This document shows positions 16,799-25,708 of a stretch of DNA of 36,035 nucleotides, one piece after another. The translations under genes were made by a program, and so were the position numbers. The notes below the pieces were generated by a model that worked only from the letters and a program-made list of their open reading frames with translations, was not told the DNA's origin and ran no database searches. The stretch covers positions 1 through 36,035 of the forward strand of contig NZ_JANQTS010000105.1 in the NCBI RefSeq assembly GCF_030731595.1. The letters are read 5' to 3'. This DNA is from Yoonia sp. (GTDB taxonomy: Bacteria; Pseudomonadota; Alphaproteobacteria; Rhodobacterales; Rhodobacteraceae). Position 1 is the stretch's first letter. Each line of letters opens with the position of its first letter.

Positions 16799-18484
16799 TT
16801 AATCCAACAGTCGCCGCGCGATGACCTGTGCCTGAATTTCGGCCGCACCTTCAAAGATATTCAGGATGCGCGCATCGCAAAGAATGCGGCTGACCTTGTA
16901 TTCCAGCGCAAAGCCGTTCCCGCCGTGGATTTGCAGCGCATTGTCGGCGCAGGCCCAAGCGATGCGCGCACCCAGTAGCTTGGCCATTCCGGCCTCAAGG
17001 TCGCAGCGGCGGTCGTTGTCTTTTTCATGGGCGCTGAAATAGGTCAGTTGCCGTGCAATCATGATCTCAACGGCCATCATTGCCAGTTTGCCCCCCACAC
17101 GGGGGAAGTTGATCAGCGATTGCCCGAATTGCTTGCGGTCTTGGGCATATTGCATGCCAACATCCAGCGCCGATTGGGCCACTCCGACGGCGCGGGCGGC
17201 TGTCTGGATGCGGGCACTTTCGAAGGTCTGCATCAGCTGTTTGAAACCTTTCCCGGTTTCGCCGCCCAACAGGTTCTCGCCCTTGACCGCAAAGCCGTCA
17301 AAGGCCAGCTCGTATTCCTTCATCCCGCGATACCCAAGCACTTCGATCTCGCCACCGGTCATACCGGGGGTAGGGAAGGGGTTTGCATCATCACCGGGGG
17401 TCTTTTCGGCAAGGAACATGGACAGGCCGCGATAGTCGGTTGTGTCCGGTTCGGTGCGGGCGAGCAAGGTCATGACATGGGTACGGCTGGCGTGGGTGAT
17501 CCATGTTTTGTTGCCTGTAACCTCCCAGTCATCGCCTTTCCTGACCGCGCGTGTGCGCAAACTACCAAGGTCGGACCCTGTGTTGGGTTCGGTGAACACA
17601 GCCGTGGGCAGAATCTCGGCTGAGGCGATGCCGGGCAGCCAGTGCTGTTTTTGCGCCTCTGTGCCACCGCAGAGGATCAGTTCGGCGGCAATCTCGGACC
17701 TTGTGCCAAGCGAGCCGACACCGATATAGCCGCGCGAGAGTTCTTCGGAGACCACGCACATCGATGCTTTGGACAGGCCAAAGCCGCCGTATTCTTCGGG
17801 GATGGTCAGGCCGAAGACACCGAGTTCGGCCATCTCTTCGATGATTTCGATCGGGATGAGTTCGTCCTTGAGATGCCAGTCATGGGCATGCGGCTCGACC
17901 CGCTCGATACTGAAGCGGCGGAATTGTTCGCGGATCATCTCGAGTTCGTCATCAAGACCAGAGGCGCCGACAGTGATATTGGCGGACTGTTCCTGCATCA
18001 GTGTGACAAGGCGCATGCGGGCGGCTTGGGTGTTACCCGTTTGGGTCAGGGTCATGACGGCGGGCTGCATCAAGGCGCGCATGTCGTCCTGGGTCAGACC
18101 GATGTCCTGCAAGCGCAGGATTTCGCCCTGGCTCATCGGGATGCCGCCATAGATCTGCCAGAGGTATTCACCAAAGGCGATCTGGTGGATCAGTTGTTCC
18201 ACTTCGCCAAACCGTCCGTCCGCGTCCAAACGGGCGGCCCAGTTTTGCATCTGAGTCAATGACTGCGCGTAGGTCGCGAGCCAGGCAAGGCCGTGAGCCG
18301 CTGTCTGGTTTTCTTCGATCAATTTCCCAGACACGCGGCCACCGTCTTCGACGACGGCGCGGACGGCAGACTTGGCGCGCATCAAGACATCATCGACAGC
18401 AGGAAGGGCAGCAGCCGTGAGGGCCAGCAGATCGGCCAGTACAGGTGATTGTTTCAACGTCATATCCTGACCATCATGCGGCAT
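16799..18484 (-). CDS. mcd: Acyl-CoA dehydrogenase with N-terminal extension, probable (2S)-methylsuccinyl-CoA dehydrogenase
   Basis: A 561-residue flavoprotein. Residues about 185-561 are a normal acyl-CoA dehydrogenase: TAVFTEPNTGSDLGSLRTRA (FAD and substrate loop), KTWITHASRTHVM, QIHGGNGFALEYKVSR and the catalytic glutamate E545 in IFEGAAEIQ. The first ~150 residues, with ALPAVDDVLMRAKSAVRAVVEDGG and NQTAAHGLAWLATYAQSL, are the extra helical region that distinguishes methylsuccinyl-CoA dehydrogenase of the ethylmalonyl-CoA pathway, which oxidises methylsuccinyl-CoA to mesaconyl-CoA and passes electrons to ETF. I start at ATG 18484 (CGGAG 8 nt upstream). General fatty acyl-CoA dehydrogenase activity remains the alternative. 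Confidence 0.78.
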   Translation of the reverse strand: MPHDGQDMTLKQSPVLADLLALTAAALPAVDDVLMRAKSAVRAVVEDGGRVSGKLIEENQTAAHGLAWLATYAQSLTQMQNWAARLDADGRFGEVEQLIHQIAFGEYLWQIYGGIPMSQGEILRLQDIGLTQDDMRALMQPAVMTLTQTGNTQAARMRLVTLMQEQSANITVGASGLDDELEMIREQFRRFSIERVEPHAHDWHLKDELIPIEIIEEMAELGVFGLTIPEEYGGFGLSKASMCVVSEELSRGYIGVGSLGTRSEIAAELILCGGTEAQKQHWLPGIASAEILPTAVFTEPNTGSDLGSLRTRAVRKGDDWEVTGNKTWITHASRTHVMTLLARTEPDTTDYRGLSMFLAEKTPGDDANPFPTPGMTGGEIEVLGYRGMKEYELAFDGFAVKGENLLGGETGKGFKQLMQTFESARIQTAARAVGVAQSALDVGMQYAQDRKQFGQSLINFPRVGGKLAMMAVEIMIARQLTYFSAHEKDNDRRCDLEAGMAKLLGARIAWACADNALQIHGGNGFALEYKVSRILCDARILNIFEGAAEIQAQVIARRLLD

Positions 18485-18631
18485 TTTGCGACTCCGTTCA
18501 ATTTGCAGGCGCAGAGATAATCCCTTTGCACCTGCAGCGCAATAAATATTCGTTCAGATATCCATTTGCGCACAAAAGTGTCGCGGTAAATTTCGATCTG
18601 GTATGTCCTGTGCAATGTCGTAAGAGAGATT
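18485..18631. promoter_or_regulatory. Divergent mcd/TauE intergenic region with repeated TTTGC motifs
   Basis: The 147-bp gap holds TTTGC at 18485, 18502, 18525 and 18565 (forms TTTGCG, TTTGCA, TTTGCA, TTTGCG), and an inverted repeat TGCAGG (18504-18509) with CCTGCA (18531-18536) spaced by 21 bp. TTTGC-type half-sites resemble the TTTGCAAA motif bound by the ScfR-family acyl-CoA regulators such as PccR, which is knowledge from the family and not a match to a full site here. A plausible plus-strand promoter is TTTGCG-N16-TAAATT. Confidence 0.35.
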
Positions 18632-19402
18632 ATGCCCGAATTTTTGAACATCATGCCCCTAGAAGTCCTTGTCTTTGCCTTTGCTGTGACGCTGCTGGCA
18701 GGCTTTGTCAAAGGTGCCGTGGGGTTTGCTATGCCGTTGGTCATGATTTCCGGCATGGGGATCTTGATTGAACCCGAACTGGTCATTGCAGCCATCGTTT
18801 TCCCAATCGTGTTCAGCAATGCATTGCAGGTTGCGCGGGCAGGGTTTGGTCCTGCGGGTGTCGCTGCGAAAGAGCATTGGCGCTATATTCTCGTGGTTTG
18901 CGTGATGATTCTGGTGTCAGCGCAATTTGTCCGCAGCATACCCTCGGACACGATGTTTATCGTGCTGGGTATTCCTGTGATTGGTCTGAGTGTCATTCAG
19001 TTGATTGGATGGCGCCCACAGATCATGCCGCGCTGGCGCAGGCCCTTTGAATGGACCGCCGGCGGACTTGCCGGCACATTGGGTGGTTTGGCAGGCACAT
19101 GGGGGCCGCCGACCGTCCTTTATCTTCTTGCGCTCAATACACCCCGCGACAGGCAGATGGCTGTGCAGGGCGTCATTTTCGGGCTGGGGTCCATCATGCT
19201 GCTCTTGGGGCATTTGAAGTCAGGTATTCTGAATGCTGACACTTGGGGGCTATCCGCATTCTTGGTTCTGCCGGCGATGGTGGGGATGTGGCTGGGCTTT
19301 TGGTTGGGCGATCGGTTTGATCAGGAACGGTTTCGGCGTGCCACGCTTCTGGTGCTGGTGATTGCGGGGGTCAATCTGATCCGCCGTGGTGTGATGGGCT
19401 AG
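18632..19402 (+). CDS. TauE/SafE family sulfite exporter-like permease
   Basis: A 256-residue integral membrane protein with about eight hydrophobic segments spread along the chain. The GFVKGAVGFAMPLVMIS stretch (24-40) and GGLAGTLGGLAGTWGPPTVLYLLAL (142-166) are the paired glycine-rich repeats typical of TauE/SafE (DUF81) anion exporters, which include sulfite, sulfoacetate and related transporters. The substrate cannot be assigned. Start ATG with GAGAG upstream. It is divergent from the acyl-CoA dehydrogenase and its stop overlaps the DUF3859-like stop by two bases (convergent). Confidence 0.86.
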   Translation: MPEFLNIMPLEVLVFAFAVTLLAGFVKGAVGFAMPLVMISGMGILIEPELVIAAIVFPIVFSNALQVARAGFGPAGVAAKEHWRYILVVCVMILVSAQFVRSIPSDTMFIVLGIPVIGLSVIQLIGWRPQIMPRWRRPFEWTAGGLAGTLGGLAGTWGPPTVLYLLALNTPRDRQMAVQGVIFGLGSIMLLLGHLKSGILNADTWGLSAFLVLPAMVGMWLGFWLGDRFDQERFRRATLLVLVIAGVNLIRRGVMG

Positions 19403-19953
19403 GACAGCAGGTCCAAGTAGCCACATAGGCCAGCAAGCTCTGGCACCCTGCGCGGATCAACAACCTCAAATGACGCAGAAAAGAGCGCTTCATCCCCCGA
19501 CATGGCGGTGAAGACCCATGTGCCGATAACCAATTCATAGACGTAATCGAACTGGTAAAAGGTCAGGGAAGGATTGTCGCCGTTGATCCTTGTTTGAAAG
19601 CTTTGCAGCGTGACCGCATCAGGGCCCATCGGTGGATGGGTGACGACCATCGTCACTTCAGAGATGCCATCAACGGCGCGCGCTTGTGCCTTAACCCCAA
19701 AGCCGACGCCGAGGCTTGCGGGGACTGTTGTGATGGTCGCGACAAATTCCGGTTCGGCTTCGATAATGTGGGTTGTGCCCGCCACTGTGTTCGGCGCGGG
19801 GACAGAGCCGATGGGATCGGGAGCGCAGAGGATACCGGCCTGCACCGAGTTGATGACCGAAGATGTGACGACGTCAGCCACGGCGACTGTGGTCGTCATG
19901 CAGAAAAGGGAAAGTGAAACAACAAATGCTTTCATGCCTCGAGATATAGGCAT
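19399..19953 (-). CDS. Secreted DUF3859-like protein
   Basis: A predicted periplasmic protein of 184 residues. A signal peptide is clear: positive start, hydrophobic run AFVVSLSLFCMTTTVAVA, cleavage near ADV. The mature part has VVTHPPMGPDAVTLQSFQTR and YQFDYVYELVIGTWVFTAMSGDEALFSASFEVV, matching the HPP and ELVxGTW pattern I associate with DUF3859 (unknown function, probable immunoglobulin-like beta fold). Candidate starts are ATG 19953 and ATG 19935; neither has a good Shine-Dalgarno. The palindrome GACAATTGTC (19959-19968) lies just upstream. It follows pckA on the same strand, separated by a palindromic hairpin. Confidence 0.66.
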   Translation of the reverse strand: MPISRGMKAFVVSLSLFCMTTTVAVADVVTSSVINSVQAGILCAPDPIGSVPAPNTVAGTTHIIEAEPEFVATITTVPASLGVGFGVKAQARAVDGISEVTMVVTHPPMGPDAVTLQSFQTRINGDNPSLTFYQFDYVYELVIGTWVFTAMSGDEALFSASFEVVDPRRVPELAGLCGYLDLLS

Positions 19954-19992
19954 CAAATGACAATTGTCGATCCTATGTAGAAGCGGGGGTCA

Positions 19993-20018
19993 GTAAGGTG
20001 GATTTCAATCCACCTTAC
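19993..20018. repeat. Palindromic 3' hairpin after pckA (copy 1 of a small repeat)
   Basis: GTAAGGTGGAT (19993-20003), loop TTCA, and ATCCACCTTAC (20008-20018) form a perfect 11-bp stem with a 4-nt loop, beginning 8 bp after the pckA stop. No T-run follows in either direction, so it may be a processing or stability hairpin or a Rho-type end rather than an intrinsic terminator. A second, related copy follows the adenosyltransferase gene at 31029-31054. Confidence 0.75.
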
Positions 20019-20026
20019 CTTTCATA

Positions 20027-21625
20027 TCACCCGATTGCAGCGGCCTTAACGTCATCGTCAATATAAGGCACATACTTCTCAAAGTTGTCGCTGAACATCG
20101 CCACCAGCTTTTCCGCCTGCGCATCATAGGCCGCCTTGTCCGGCCAAGTATCGCGCGGGTTCAACAAGCCGTCATCGACCCCCTCCACCGAGACGGGCAC
20201 TTCAAAACCAAAATGCGGGTCCTTGCGGAACGTGCTTTCGATCAGTGTACCGTCAAGCGCCGCTGACAAAAGTGCTCTGGTCGCCTTGATCGGCATCCGT
20301 GACCCTGTCCCATAGGCCCCGCCGGTCCAGCCGGTATTCACCAGCCAGCAGGTCGCGCCGTGGCTTGCGATCTTGCTGCGCAGGAGGTTGCCGTAAACCT
20401 CGGGGCGGCGCGGCATGAACGGCGCACCAAAGCAGGTGCTGAATGTGGGTTCCGGTTCGGTCACGCCCCGTTCGGTGCCAGCCACTTTGGAGGTGAAACC
20501 AGACAGGAAGTGGTACATCGCCTGCGCTGGTGTCAGCCGCGCGATCGGAGGCAGTACGCCGAAGGCATCGCAGGTCAACATGATGATATTCTTGGGATGC
20601 CCGCCCAACGCGCTCTCGGACGCATTCGAGATGTAGTTCAACGGATATGCGCAGCGCATGTTTGCCGTCAGACTGTCATCGTTAAAATCAAGCTCGAAGG
20701 TTTCCGGATCGTAGACCATGTTTTCGATGACCGTGTGCGGCATGGAACAAGTCGCGTAGATCTCTGGTTCTGCCTCTGGATCAAGACCGATTGTCTTGGC
20801 ATAGCAGCCTCCTTCAAAGTTGAAGGTTCCCCGCTCTGACCAGCCATGCTCATCGTCCCCTATCAAGACACGGGTCGGATCGGCAGAGAGTGTTGTTTTC
20901 CCCGTCCCGGACAGTCCAAAGAATACGGCCGTATCAACCGGATTGCCCGGCGCGTGGTTGGCCGAACAATGCATCGGCATGATGCCTTTTTCCGGCAAGA
21001 GATAGTTGAGCAGCGTAAAGACAGATTTCTTGTTCTCGCCCGCATATTCGGACCCGCCGATCAAAATAAGCTTCTTCTCAAAGTTCAGCGCAATCACGGT
21101 CTCTGACCGGCAGCCGTGTTTCGCAGGGTCGGCTTTGAATGTCGGGCAATTGATGACGGTAAAATCTGGCACGAATGTTGCCAGTTCCGACGCCGCTGGG
21201 CGGCGCAGCATGTGGCGGATGAAAAGCGCGTGCCATGCGAGTTCTGTCACCAAACGGACATCAAGACGGTGTGCCGGGTCTGCGCCACCGTAAAGGTCCT
21301 GCACGTTATAGGTGCCGCCTTTCATATGTTCCAGCATGTCGGCATAAAGCACATCAAAGTTTGCAGGGTCCATCGGCGGGTTGTTTTCCCACCAGATCGT
21401 ATCGACCACCGCAGGCGTCTTTACGACGAACTTGTCCTTCGGAGACCGGCCTGTGTGCTTGCCCGTTGTAACAAGCAAAGCCCCACCCTTGCCCGTCACC
21501 CCTTCGCCAGCCGCGACAGCAGCCTCCTGCAGTTCGGCCTCGGAACGGTTGTAATACACGTAACCCAGCCCTGTGATGCCTTGATCTTCAAGTCTCATCG
21601 ATGGGTTGACCGTACCTTGGTCCAT
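20027..21625 (-). CDS. pckA: Phosphoenolpyruvate carboxykinase (ATP)
   Basis: PckA, 532 residues, converts oxaloacetate plus ATP to PEP, the entry to gluconeogenesis. The kinase P-loop is [11 protein letters not shown] (about 237-247), followed by the metal-binding [19 protein letters not shown] near the N-terminus and the central CSANH are conserved. I start at ATG 21625, where AAAGGAG lies 7 nt upstream; the frame is open 16 codons further but that part is not conserved. Divergent from chvI across a 294-bp region with several repeats. The link to the ChvGI system is common to alphaproteobacteria. Confidence 0.97.
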   Translation of the reverse strand: MDQGTVNPSMRLEDQGITGLGYVYYNRSEAELQEAAVAAGEGVTGKGGALLVTTGKHTGRSPKDKFVVKTPAVVDTIWWENNPPMDPANFDVLYADMLEHMKGGTYNVQDLYGGADPAHRLDVRLVTELAWHALFIRHMLRRPAASELATFVPDFTVINCPTFKADPAKHGCRSETVIALNFEKKLILIGGSEYAGENKKSVFTLLNYLLPEKGIMPMHCSANHAPGNPVDTAVFFGLSGTGKTTLSADPTRVLIGDDEHGWSERGTFNFEGGCYAKTIGLDPEAEPEIYATCSMPHTVIENMVYDPETFELDFNDDSLTANMRCAYPLNYISNASESALGGHPKNIIMLTCDAFGVLPPIARLTPAQAMYHFLSGFTSKVAGTERGVTEPEPTFSTCFGAPFMPRRPEVYGNLLRSKIASHGATCWLVNTGWTGGAYGTGSRMPIKATRALLSAALDGTLIESTFRKDPHFGFEVPVSVEGVDDGLLNPRDTWPDKAAYDAQAEKLVAMFSDNFEKYVPYIDDDVKAAAIG

Positions 21626-21640
21626 GGGTTTACTCCTTTT

Positions 21641-21743
21641 GAATGGCCGGAATGGCCGACAACAATCCTCCATAACACCAAGTTTTCAAGGGCCGATACC
21701 CTCTACGTGTATCGTTAGCGCAACCAAATTCATGTTAGCGCAA
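21641..21743. promoter_or_regulatory. pckA upstream region: repeated operator-like elements
   Basis: Seen: a tandem 9-bp repeat GAATGGCCG (21641-21649, 21650-21658) in the leader; an inverted repeat CGATAC (21694-21699) and GTATCG (21709-21714) spaced by 9; and a direct repeat GTTAGCGCAA at 21714-21723 and 21734-21743, exactly 20 bp apart. The TTAGCGC core resembles LacI-family operators (palindrome of the TTAGCGCTAA type). Rhodobacterales have a LacI-family carbon regulator, CceR, that acts on pckA-type genes; assignment to it is inference. Confidence 0.5.
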
Positions 21744-21830
21744 TCATTCTGATTCTGAGTGTGCCGAAGCGCGGGTGTAAGGTGGAAATCTGGCAAATTT
21801 GAAGCAATTAAGGCAAATCTATGGCGGGCT

Positions 21831-21858
21831 TTGAGTTAAGTGTTGATTCGTCTAGACA
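21831..21858 (+). promoter_or_regulatory. Candidate chvI promoter
   Basis: TTGAGT (21831-21836) and TAGACA (21853-21858) are spaced by 16 bp, 61 bp upstream of the chvI ATG. Upstream lie a repeat GGCAAATTT/GGCAAATCT (21792-21800 and 21812-21820), again 20 bp apart, and GANTC sites at 21751-21755 and 21845-21849 that could be methylated by CcrM. Confidence 0.3.
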
Positions 21859-21919
21859 AAAAGATGAAAAGTCTCTGAAATGCTTAGCAGAGCGCAAAAA
21901 TAATTGAGGGGGCAATCCA

Positions 21920-22621
21920 ATGTCCAGAATTGCACTTGTCGATGACGACAGGAACATTCTTACGTCAGTCGCAATGACCTTGGAGGCAGAGGGCTTTGAG
22001 GTGGAGACTTACAACGACGGTCAGTCGGCCTTGGAAGCGTTCAACAAACGCATGCCGGATATGGCTGTTTTGGACATCAAAATGCCACGGATGGACGGGA
22101 TGGACCTCTTGCAGAGGTTACGTCAAAAGACCTCGATGCCCGTTATTTTCTTGACGTCCAAAGACGATGAGATCGATGAGGTGCTGGGTCTGCGGATGGG
22201 CGCTGACGATTACGTAAAAAAGCCATTTTCCCAGCGTTTACTTGTCGAACGGATTCGCGCCTTGTTGCGCCGCCAAGATGCGATTGCAGGCGAAGAGATT
22301 GAAGAGACCGAAGAGACCAAGGTTATGGTTCGCGGTGAATTGGTAATGGACCCGCTGCGTCATGCGGTGAAGTGGAAGGGGAGAGACGTATCCCTTACGG
22401 TGACCGAATTCTTGTTGTTGCAGGCGCTTGCCCAGCGACCCGGCTTTGTCAAAAGCCGCGATCAGCTGATGGACGTGGCCTATGATGACCAAGTTTACGT
22501 GGACGATCGCACGATCGACAGCCACATCAAGCGGCTGCGCAAAAAGATGCGGAACACAGATAGCGAGTTTTCAGCGATCGAGACCCTTTATGGTATCGGG
22601 TACCGCTACAACGAAGAGTAA
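21920..22621 (+). CDS. chvI: Response regulator ChvI (OmpR family)
   Basis: A 233-residue OmpR/PhoB-type regulator. The receiver domain has the acidic pocket D8-D9-D10, phosphoacceptor D52 in [12 protein letters not shown]82-S83 and K105 in YVKKPF. The winged-helix DNA-binding domain (about 140-230) ends [30 protein letters not shown], characteristic of ChvI. A strong Shine-Dalgarno GAGGGGG precedes the ATG. ChvI with ChvG controls envelope, acid and carbon responses in alphaproteobacteria. The kinase gene follows after 3 bp. Confidence 0.95.
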   Translation: MSRIALVDDDRNILTSVAMTLEAEGFEVETYNDGQSALEAFNKRMPDMAVLDIKMPRMDGMDLLQRLRQKTSMPVIFLTSKDDEIDEVLGLRMGADDYVKKPFSQRLLVERIRALLRRQDAIAGEEIEETEETKVMVRGELVMDPLRHAVKWKGRDVSLTVTEFLLLQALAQRPGFVKSRDQLMDVAYDDQVYVDDRTIDSHIKRLRKKMRNTDSEFSAIETLYGIGYRYNEE

Positions 22622-22624
22622 GGC

Positions 22625-24361
22625 ATGACCGCCGCGCCTAAAATCGACGTACGCGATCTTAAGTCGGTGCGCGCCGCTGCACGCGAGCCCGATCTTGTTT
22701 TGGGCGATGACTGGGTTGATCCGAATCTTGTCGCCGATGATCTTACGACCGATGAAGTGCCAGGGAGCCGCCTTTTCGCCCTGCGCAAATCTCCTATTGC
22801 CCGCAAGATCATCACCTTCAATCTGATCGCGCTGATGTTGATGATTTCCGGCGTGCTGTACCTCAGCCCATCACGCGACAGCCTTGCCTTTCAGCGTGCA
22901 AATGGATTGGTGAACGAGGCACAGTTGATTGCCGATGTTTTCGAGGCACAACTTCCGACGCTGGCACCGATCAATCTTGTGACAGCCGACGGGATAAACC
23001 CGACGGCGACCCTTGCGGGTATGAACCTGCGCGGTGGCGTCGAGGTTTCGGTTTTCGCCCCTGACACAACATTGGTCGCGCGCGCCACCGGTAGTTTGAA
23101 TTTGTCCCAGATCGCAGAACTGGAAGCACAAACCGGAGGCACGTTTGTCTTGGATCTTCTGGTCTCTGTCTGGGAGAGTTTGGTCAGTCTTGGATCGTTT
23201 GGCGAAGAGAACTTGACCGAAGAACAGGCCCTTGTTCAGCTGACGCAAGAGAATGTACGCCAGGCGATGGCGAACGGCACGCAGCTTCAAGTTTCAGAAC
23301 TCGGGGGCGGGACAAGCTTTGTTGTGACGACACCTATCATGCGCAACAATGTCGCCGTCGGCGTGATTGCAGTCACAACCGCTGCAGGTGAGGTGGACAA
23401 TCTTGTCCGGCGTGAACGTGAACAGTTCCTGCGCCTGTTCTTTGTCGGAATCTTTGTCAGCATTGGCTTGAGTCTTGTTCTTGCATCGACAATTGCAAAT
23501 CCGTTGGCACAATTGGCGACAGCCGCGGAAGCCAGTCAGGAAAAGAACGCGCGGAAAATGTCTCCCGTCAGGGTGCGGATCCCTGATCTGACCGGACGTC
23601 CCGATGAAATCGGCCGTTTGTCAGGCGCTTTGCGCGGCATGGTCGCCGCCCTTTACGAACGTATCGAGGGCAATGAACAGTTTGCTGCGGATGTGGCACA
23701 TGAGATCAAGAATCCGCTGGCTTCGCTGCGTTCCGCGGTGGGCACGATGCGTGTTGCCAAACGCGATGATCAGCGCGCACGCCTGCTCGAAGTGATCGAA
23801 CATGATGTGAAGCGACTTGACCGTCTGGTCAGCGATATTTCGAATGCATCGCGTTTGGACAGCGAGTTGGTGAAGGAAGAAGAAGAAACCTTTGATCTGG
23901 TCAAGATGCTTGGCAACATCGCAGAGTTTCTTGGCAAGGATGCGAAATTGCGCGGCGTGGACTTTGTGTCCGATATGCCGCCGAATCCGATCATGGTGCA
24001 GGGGCTCGAAGGGCGGATGGCCCAAGTTTTCGTCAACCTGATTACGAATGCTGTGTCTTTCTGCGAAAAAGGTGACGCGATCCGGGTCTGGGCACGGACA
24101 CGTCAGAATCGTGTTTTGATCGTCGTTGAAGATACTGGTCCGGGTATTCCTGACGATGCGCTGACAAAAGTCTTCCAACGCTTCTATTCCGAACGCCCAG
24201 AGGGGCAGTTTGGTAACAACTCCGGCCTTGGCCTCGCCATTTCCAAGCAGATCGTCGAAGCCCACGGGGGCGTGATCTGGGCCGAGAATATCCGTCCTAC
24301 AGATGCTGATCCGACCTCCGAGCCGCTTGGTGCGCGTTTTGTGGTTGGCTTGCCTCTCTAA
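22625..24361 (+). CDS. chvG: Sensor histidine kinase ChvG
   Basis: A 578-residue membrane kinase. Two membrane helices (about 61-80 and 269-290) flank a ~190-residue periplasmic sensor; then a HAMP linker, the phosphoacceptor H359 in FAADVAHEIKNPLASLRS, N-box VFVNLITNAVSF, G1 VEDTGPGIPDDAL and G2 NSGLGLAISKQIVEAHGG. The cytoplasmic N-terminal tail of 60 residues is charged and specific to ChvG/ExoS proteins. Partner is ChvI immediately upstream. Confidence 0.94.
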   Translation: MTAAPKIDVRDLKSVRAAAREPDLVLGDDWVDPNLVADDLTTDEVPGSRLFALRKSPIARKIITFNLIALMLMISGVLYLSPSRDSLAFQRANGLVNEAQLIADVFEAQLPTLAPINLVTADGINPTATLAGMNLRGGVEVSVFAPDTTLVARATGSLNLSQIAELEAQTGGTFVLDLLVSVWESLVSLGSFGEENLTEEQALVQLTQENVRQAMANGTQLQVSELGGGTSFVVTTPIMRNNVAVGVIAVTTAAGEVDNLVRREREQFLRLFFVGIFVSIGLSLVLASTIANPLAQLATAAEASQEKNARKMSPVRVRIPDLTGRPDEIGRLSGALRGMVAALYERIEGNEQFAADVAHEIKNPLASLRSAVGTMRVAKRDDQRARLLEVIEHDVKRLDRLVSDISNASRLDSELVKEEEETFDLVKMLGNIAEFLGKDAKLRGVDFVSDMPPNPIMVQGLEGRMAQVFVNLITNAVSFCEKGDAIRVWARTRQNRVLIVVEDTGPGIPDDALTKVFQRFYSERPEGQFGNNSGLGLAISKQIVEAHGGVIWAENIRPTDADPTSEPLGARFVVGLPL

Positions 24362-24371
24362 GCGAACCTAA

Positions 24372-24797
24372 ATGACAGGCACCCAATCCCTGCATGCAAC
24401 CTGTGTTGCCTGGGATGGTCTCGGGGTTATGGTCACGGGCGCGTCGGGGTCCGGAAAATCCGCATTAGGCCTTACGCTAATGGGTTTCGGCTGCACGCTT
24501 GTTGCAGATGATCGTGTGCGCCTTTCGGTGGCTGAAGGTAGCGTGATCGCGCAGTGTCCAGCAACGATATCGGGTTTGATCGAAGCGCGTGGCGTCGGTA
24601 TTCTTAATGCAGCCCATGTGCCACAGGCAAAGGTCGCGCTGGTTGTCGACCTCGACAAGTCAGAGACGGCACGCCTACCACAACCAAGGACAATCACGCT
24701 CTTGGGATGTGATCTGCCCTTGATCTACCGCGTCGAAAGCCCACACTTTGCAGCATCAATTCTGCAAATTCTCAAGGGCGGCTGGAGCGATAGATGA
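24372..24797 (+). CDS. hprK: HPr kinase/phosphorylase, short alphaproteobacterial form
   Basis: A 141-residue protein that corresponds to the C-terminal catalytic domain of HprK. The Walker A is GASGSGKS (23-30), a histidine (H8) in the HATCVAWDG strand, ADDRV, and the family signature [11 protein letters not shown]. The N-terminal domain of the Firmicute enzyme is missing, as usual in alphaproteobacteria. The partner substrate, HPr with Ser46, is encoded three genes downstream. It overlaps rapZ by ATGA. Confidence 0.93.
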   Translation: MTGTQSLHATCVAWDGLGVMVTGASGSGKSALGLTLMGFGCTLVADDRVRLSVAEGSVIAQCPATISGLIEARGVGILNAAHVPQAKVALVVDLDKSETARLPQPRTITLLGCDLPLIYRVESPHFAASILQILKGGWSDR

Positions 24798-25708
24798 CTG
24801 AACGGGCGCAGGACACTGCCAATTCAGTACCGATGATTGTCTTGGTGACCGGCCCTTCGGGTGCAGGGCGGTCCACAGCGATCAATGCGCTTGAAGACCT
24901 TGGTTACGAGGTGATCGACAATCTTCCCCTGTCATTGCTGCCCCGATTGTTGGATGGACCGCCACCTGGTCGTCCGCTGGCGCTTGGTGTGGATGTGCGC
25001 AACCGCGACTTTAGCACCAACGCGTTGATCGAGACGATTGACCGGCTTGTCGGGAAGCCGCAGGTGACTGCGCAGGTGCTTTATCTTGATGCGTCCGAAG
25101 AAGAACTCGTGCGCCGCTACTCCGAAACCCGCAGACGGCACCCTTTGGCACCGGCCGGCCCCCCCTCTACGGGCATTGCGGCTGAAAAGGACCTGCTGGT
25201 TCCAATCCGCGCACGGGCTGATGTCTTGGTCGATACAACGGGGCTTTCACCCCACGACCTTCGGGCCGAGATCGCAAGGTGGTTTGGCACAGGCGACGGT
25301 GCCAAGCTTGGCGTGACGTTGCATTCTTTCTCTTACAAACGTGGCCTGCCTCGCGGCATGGATATTGTGATGGACTGTCGTTTTCTGCGGAACCCCCATT
25401 GGGACGAAACCCTGCGCAAGCTGGATGGGCGCGATGAGGCGGTCGCGACCTATGTTGCCGCTGATCCAAGGTTCAGAGCGTTCTTTGATCAGGTAAAGGG
25501 GCTGATCGATCTGGTGTTGCCCGCACATCGAGATGAGGGGAAAACACATCTTTCCATCGGCTTTGGATGTACCGGCGGGCAACACCGGTCTGTCGCAATG
25601 ACAGAACTGATGTCACAGGCCCTTGCGCTAGATGGCTGGCATGTGTCTAAACGACACCGCGAGCTGGAGCGGCGCGACGCGCAGGCAGGTAAAGGACATG
25701 CAGAGTGA
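24794..25708 (+). CDS. rapZ: RapZ-type RNase adapter / nucleotide-binding protein
   Basis: A 304-residue RapZ (YvcJ/YhbJ) protein. The N-terminal nucleotide-binding domain begins [20 protein letters not shown], the middle has DVRNRDF, and the C-terminal signature is [14 protein letters not shown]. The Walker A lysine is arginine (R26, codon cgg), so nucleotide binding may be altered. In E. coli RapZ delivers the GlmZ sRNA to RNase E; those sRNAs are not expected in alphaproteobacteria, so the role here is open. Coupled to hprK (ATGA) and EIIA (GTGA). Confidence 0.92.
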   Translation: MTERAQDTANSVPMIVLVTGPSGAGRSTAINALEDLGYEVIDNLPLSLLPRLLDGPPPGRPLALGVDVRNRDFSTNALIETIDRLVGKPQVTAQVLYLDASEEELVRRYSETRRRHPLAPAGPPSTGIAAEKDLLVPIRARADVLVDTTGLSPHDLRAEIARWFGTGDGAKLGVTLHSFSYKRGLPRGMDIVMDCRFLRNPHWDETLRKLDGRDEAVATYVAADPRFRAFFDQVKGLIDLVLPAHRDEGKTHLSIGFGCTGGQHRSVAMTELMSQALALDGWHVSKRHRELERRDAQAGKGHAE

